The translations under genes were made by a program, and so were the position numbers. Under the pieces are notes generated by a model, which saw nothing but the letters and a program-made list of their open reading frames with translations, was not told the DNA's origin and did no database searches. A stretch of 64,000 nucleotides of DNA from Balaenoptera acutorostrata. Taxonomy: Eukaryota; Chordata; Mammalia; Artiodactyla; Balaenopteridae. The stretch spans positions 128,244,708-128,308,707 of the forward strand of contig NC_080064.1 in assembly GCF_949987535.1 (NCBI RefSeq). Reading direction: 5' to 3'. Of this stretch, positions 63,212-64,000 are shown piece after piece (position 1 is the first letter of the stretch; each line of letters begins with the position of its first letter).

Positions 63212-64000
63212 TAAACTTCCCTCTTAGAACTGCTTTTGCTGCAACCCATAACTTTTGTTATATTGTGTTTCCATTTTTGTTTGCTTCAAGATATATTTTT
63301 AAAATTTCTTCTCTGACCCATTGTGTGATCAGAAGTGTGTTGTTTACTTTACACATTTTGTGAATTTTCCAGTTTTCCTCCTGTTGTTAATTTCTACTTT
63401 CATACCACTGTCATCAGAAAAGATACTTGGTATAATTTTGACCTTCTTACAGTTGCTAAGACCTGTTTTGTGACCTATCATGTGATCTATCCTGAAGAAT
63501 GTATCATCCCACTCTCCCCCTGCCTGTAAAATTTCTGCTGAGAAATCTACTGACAGGCTTATGGGGTTCCCTTGTAAGTTACAAGCTTCTTTTATCTTGC
63601 TGCATTTGAGATTCTCTTTTTGTCTTTGATTTTTTACAGTTTTATTTTAATGTGTTTTGGAGAATATCTCTTTGAGTTTGATGACTTTTGAGCTTCATAA
63701 ACTTGGATTTTTCAATTCTCTCTCCAGATCTGGAAAGCTTTCAGCCATTATTTCTTTAAATAATCTTTCTGCTCCTTTCTCCCTCTCTTCTCCTTCTGCG
63801 ACTCCAATAATTTGCAAATTGTTTCTTTTAATGATATCCCATAGATCACATAGACGTTCTTCACTATTTTTTCATTCTTTTTCCTTTCTCCTTCTCCTAC
63901 TGGATAATTTCAAAGGTCCTCTCTTCTAACACACAGGTTCTTTTTTCTGCTTGACTCATTCTGCTGTTGATGTTTTCTATTACATTTTTCATTCATTGTA

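Larger units (their letters stand above)
61620..64000 (-). mobile_element. Old L1, minus strand, 3' end to 5' part, runs off the window
   Basis: Reverse L1 text: 3'UTR-like 'acccccaagcccctggtaac', then the ORF2 end ('ataatattccattgtgtata', 'tggctgcaccagtttacatt', 'gatttgcatttccctgatga') and ORF2 middle ('ctgcaacccataacttttgt', 'tgacctatcatgtgatctat'). After about 63505 it changes to a region I associate with the 5' part of old L1Ms ('ttcagccattatttctttaa', 'gcgactccaataatttgcaa'). ORF2 is heavily broken. Possibly two L1 pieces. Confidence 0.85.

Overview
The window is mammalian nuclear DNA, most probably from a cetacean. The evidence is a set of tRNA-derived SINEs of the CHR type (heads reading 'cttccctggtggcgcagtgg' or its complement). 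Many copies are about 300 bp, have A/T-rich tails and keep clear target-site duplications. The ruminant elements BovB and Bov-A2 are not seen, and there are no primate Alu or rodent B1/B2 elements. The rest is typical of a gene-poor mammalian region: L1 fragments of several ages, ancient MIR and L2 pieces, a hAT-Charlie element, a MaLR-like LTR and microsatellites.

I can support no functional protein-coding gene. The long open frames are either chance frames, SINE frames or L1 ORF2. Three gene-derived features are present, all made by reverse transcription of RNA. (1) A full-length retrocopy of the V-ATPase subunit gene ATP6V0E1 lies on the minus strand at about 34.7-35.9 kb; its coding part is broken only by a SINE. 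(2) A decayed HNRNPA3 retrocopy lies on the minus strand at about 45.4-47.1 kb, with a SINE in its 3'UTR relic. (3) A retrocopy of an unidentified transcript lies at about 2.07-3.12 kb, with AATAAA, a poly(A) tail and target-site duplication.

Layout. 0-6 kb: unique DNA, L2/MIR pieces and the orphan retrocopy. 6-18 kb: unique AT-rich DNA, an old SINE, a pyrimidine-rich tract, a young SINE and old L1 fragments. 18-27 kb: a SINE with a probable 3' transduction, a 58-bp tandem duplication, another SINE and a GC-richer stretch. 27-32 kb: a dense nest of SINEs inside L1 fragments. 33-41 kb: MER20-like and other hAT elements, the ATP6V0E1 retrocopy and a MaLR-like LTR. 45-50 kb: the HNRNPA3 retrocopy and two SINEs. 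50-56 kb: mostly unique DNA with MIRs. 57-64 kb: an L1 complex, in which an old sense L1 fragment joins a younger 5'-truncated L1 with a 449-codon open ORF2 segment, followed by an antisense L1 holding its own SINE.

The parts do not form a pathway. What can be read is a history of insertions: ancient MIR/L2, then old L1s and hAT/LTR elements, then retrocopies, then CHR SINEs in several subfamilies inserted into the older layers. I found no new molecular system. The items most worth checking are the SINE 3' transduction, the orphan retrocopy, the near-intact ATP6V0E1 retrocopy, the in-frame L1-L1 junction and a SINE subfamily marked by an internal duplication.
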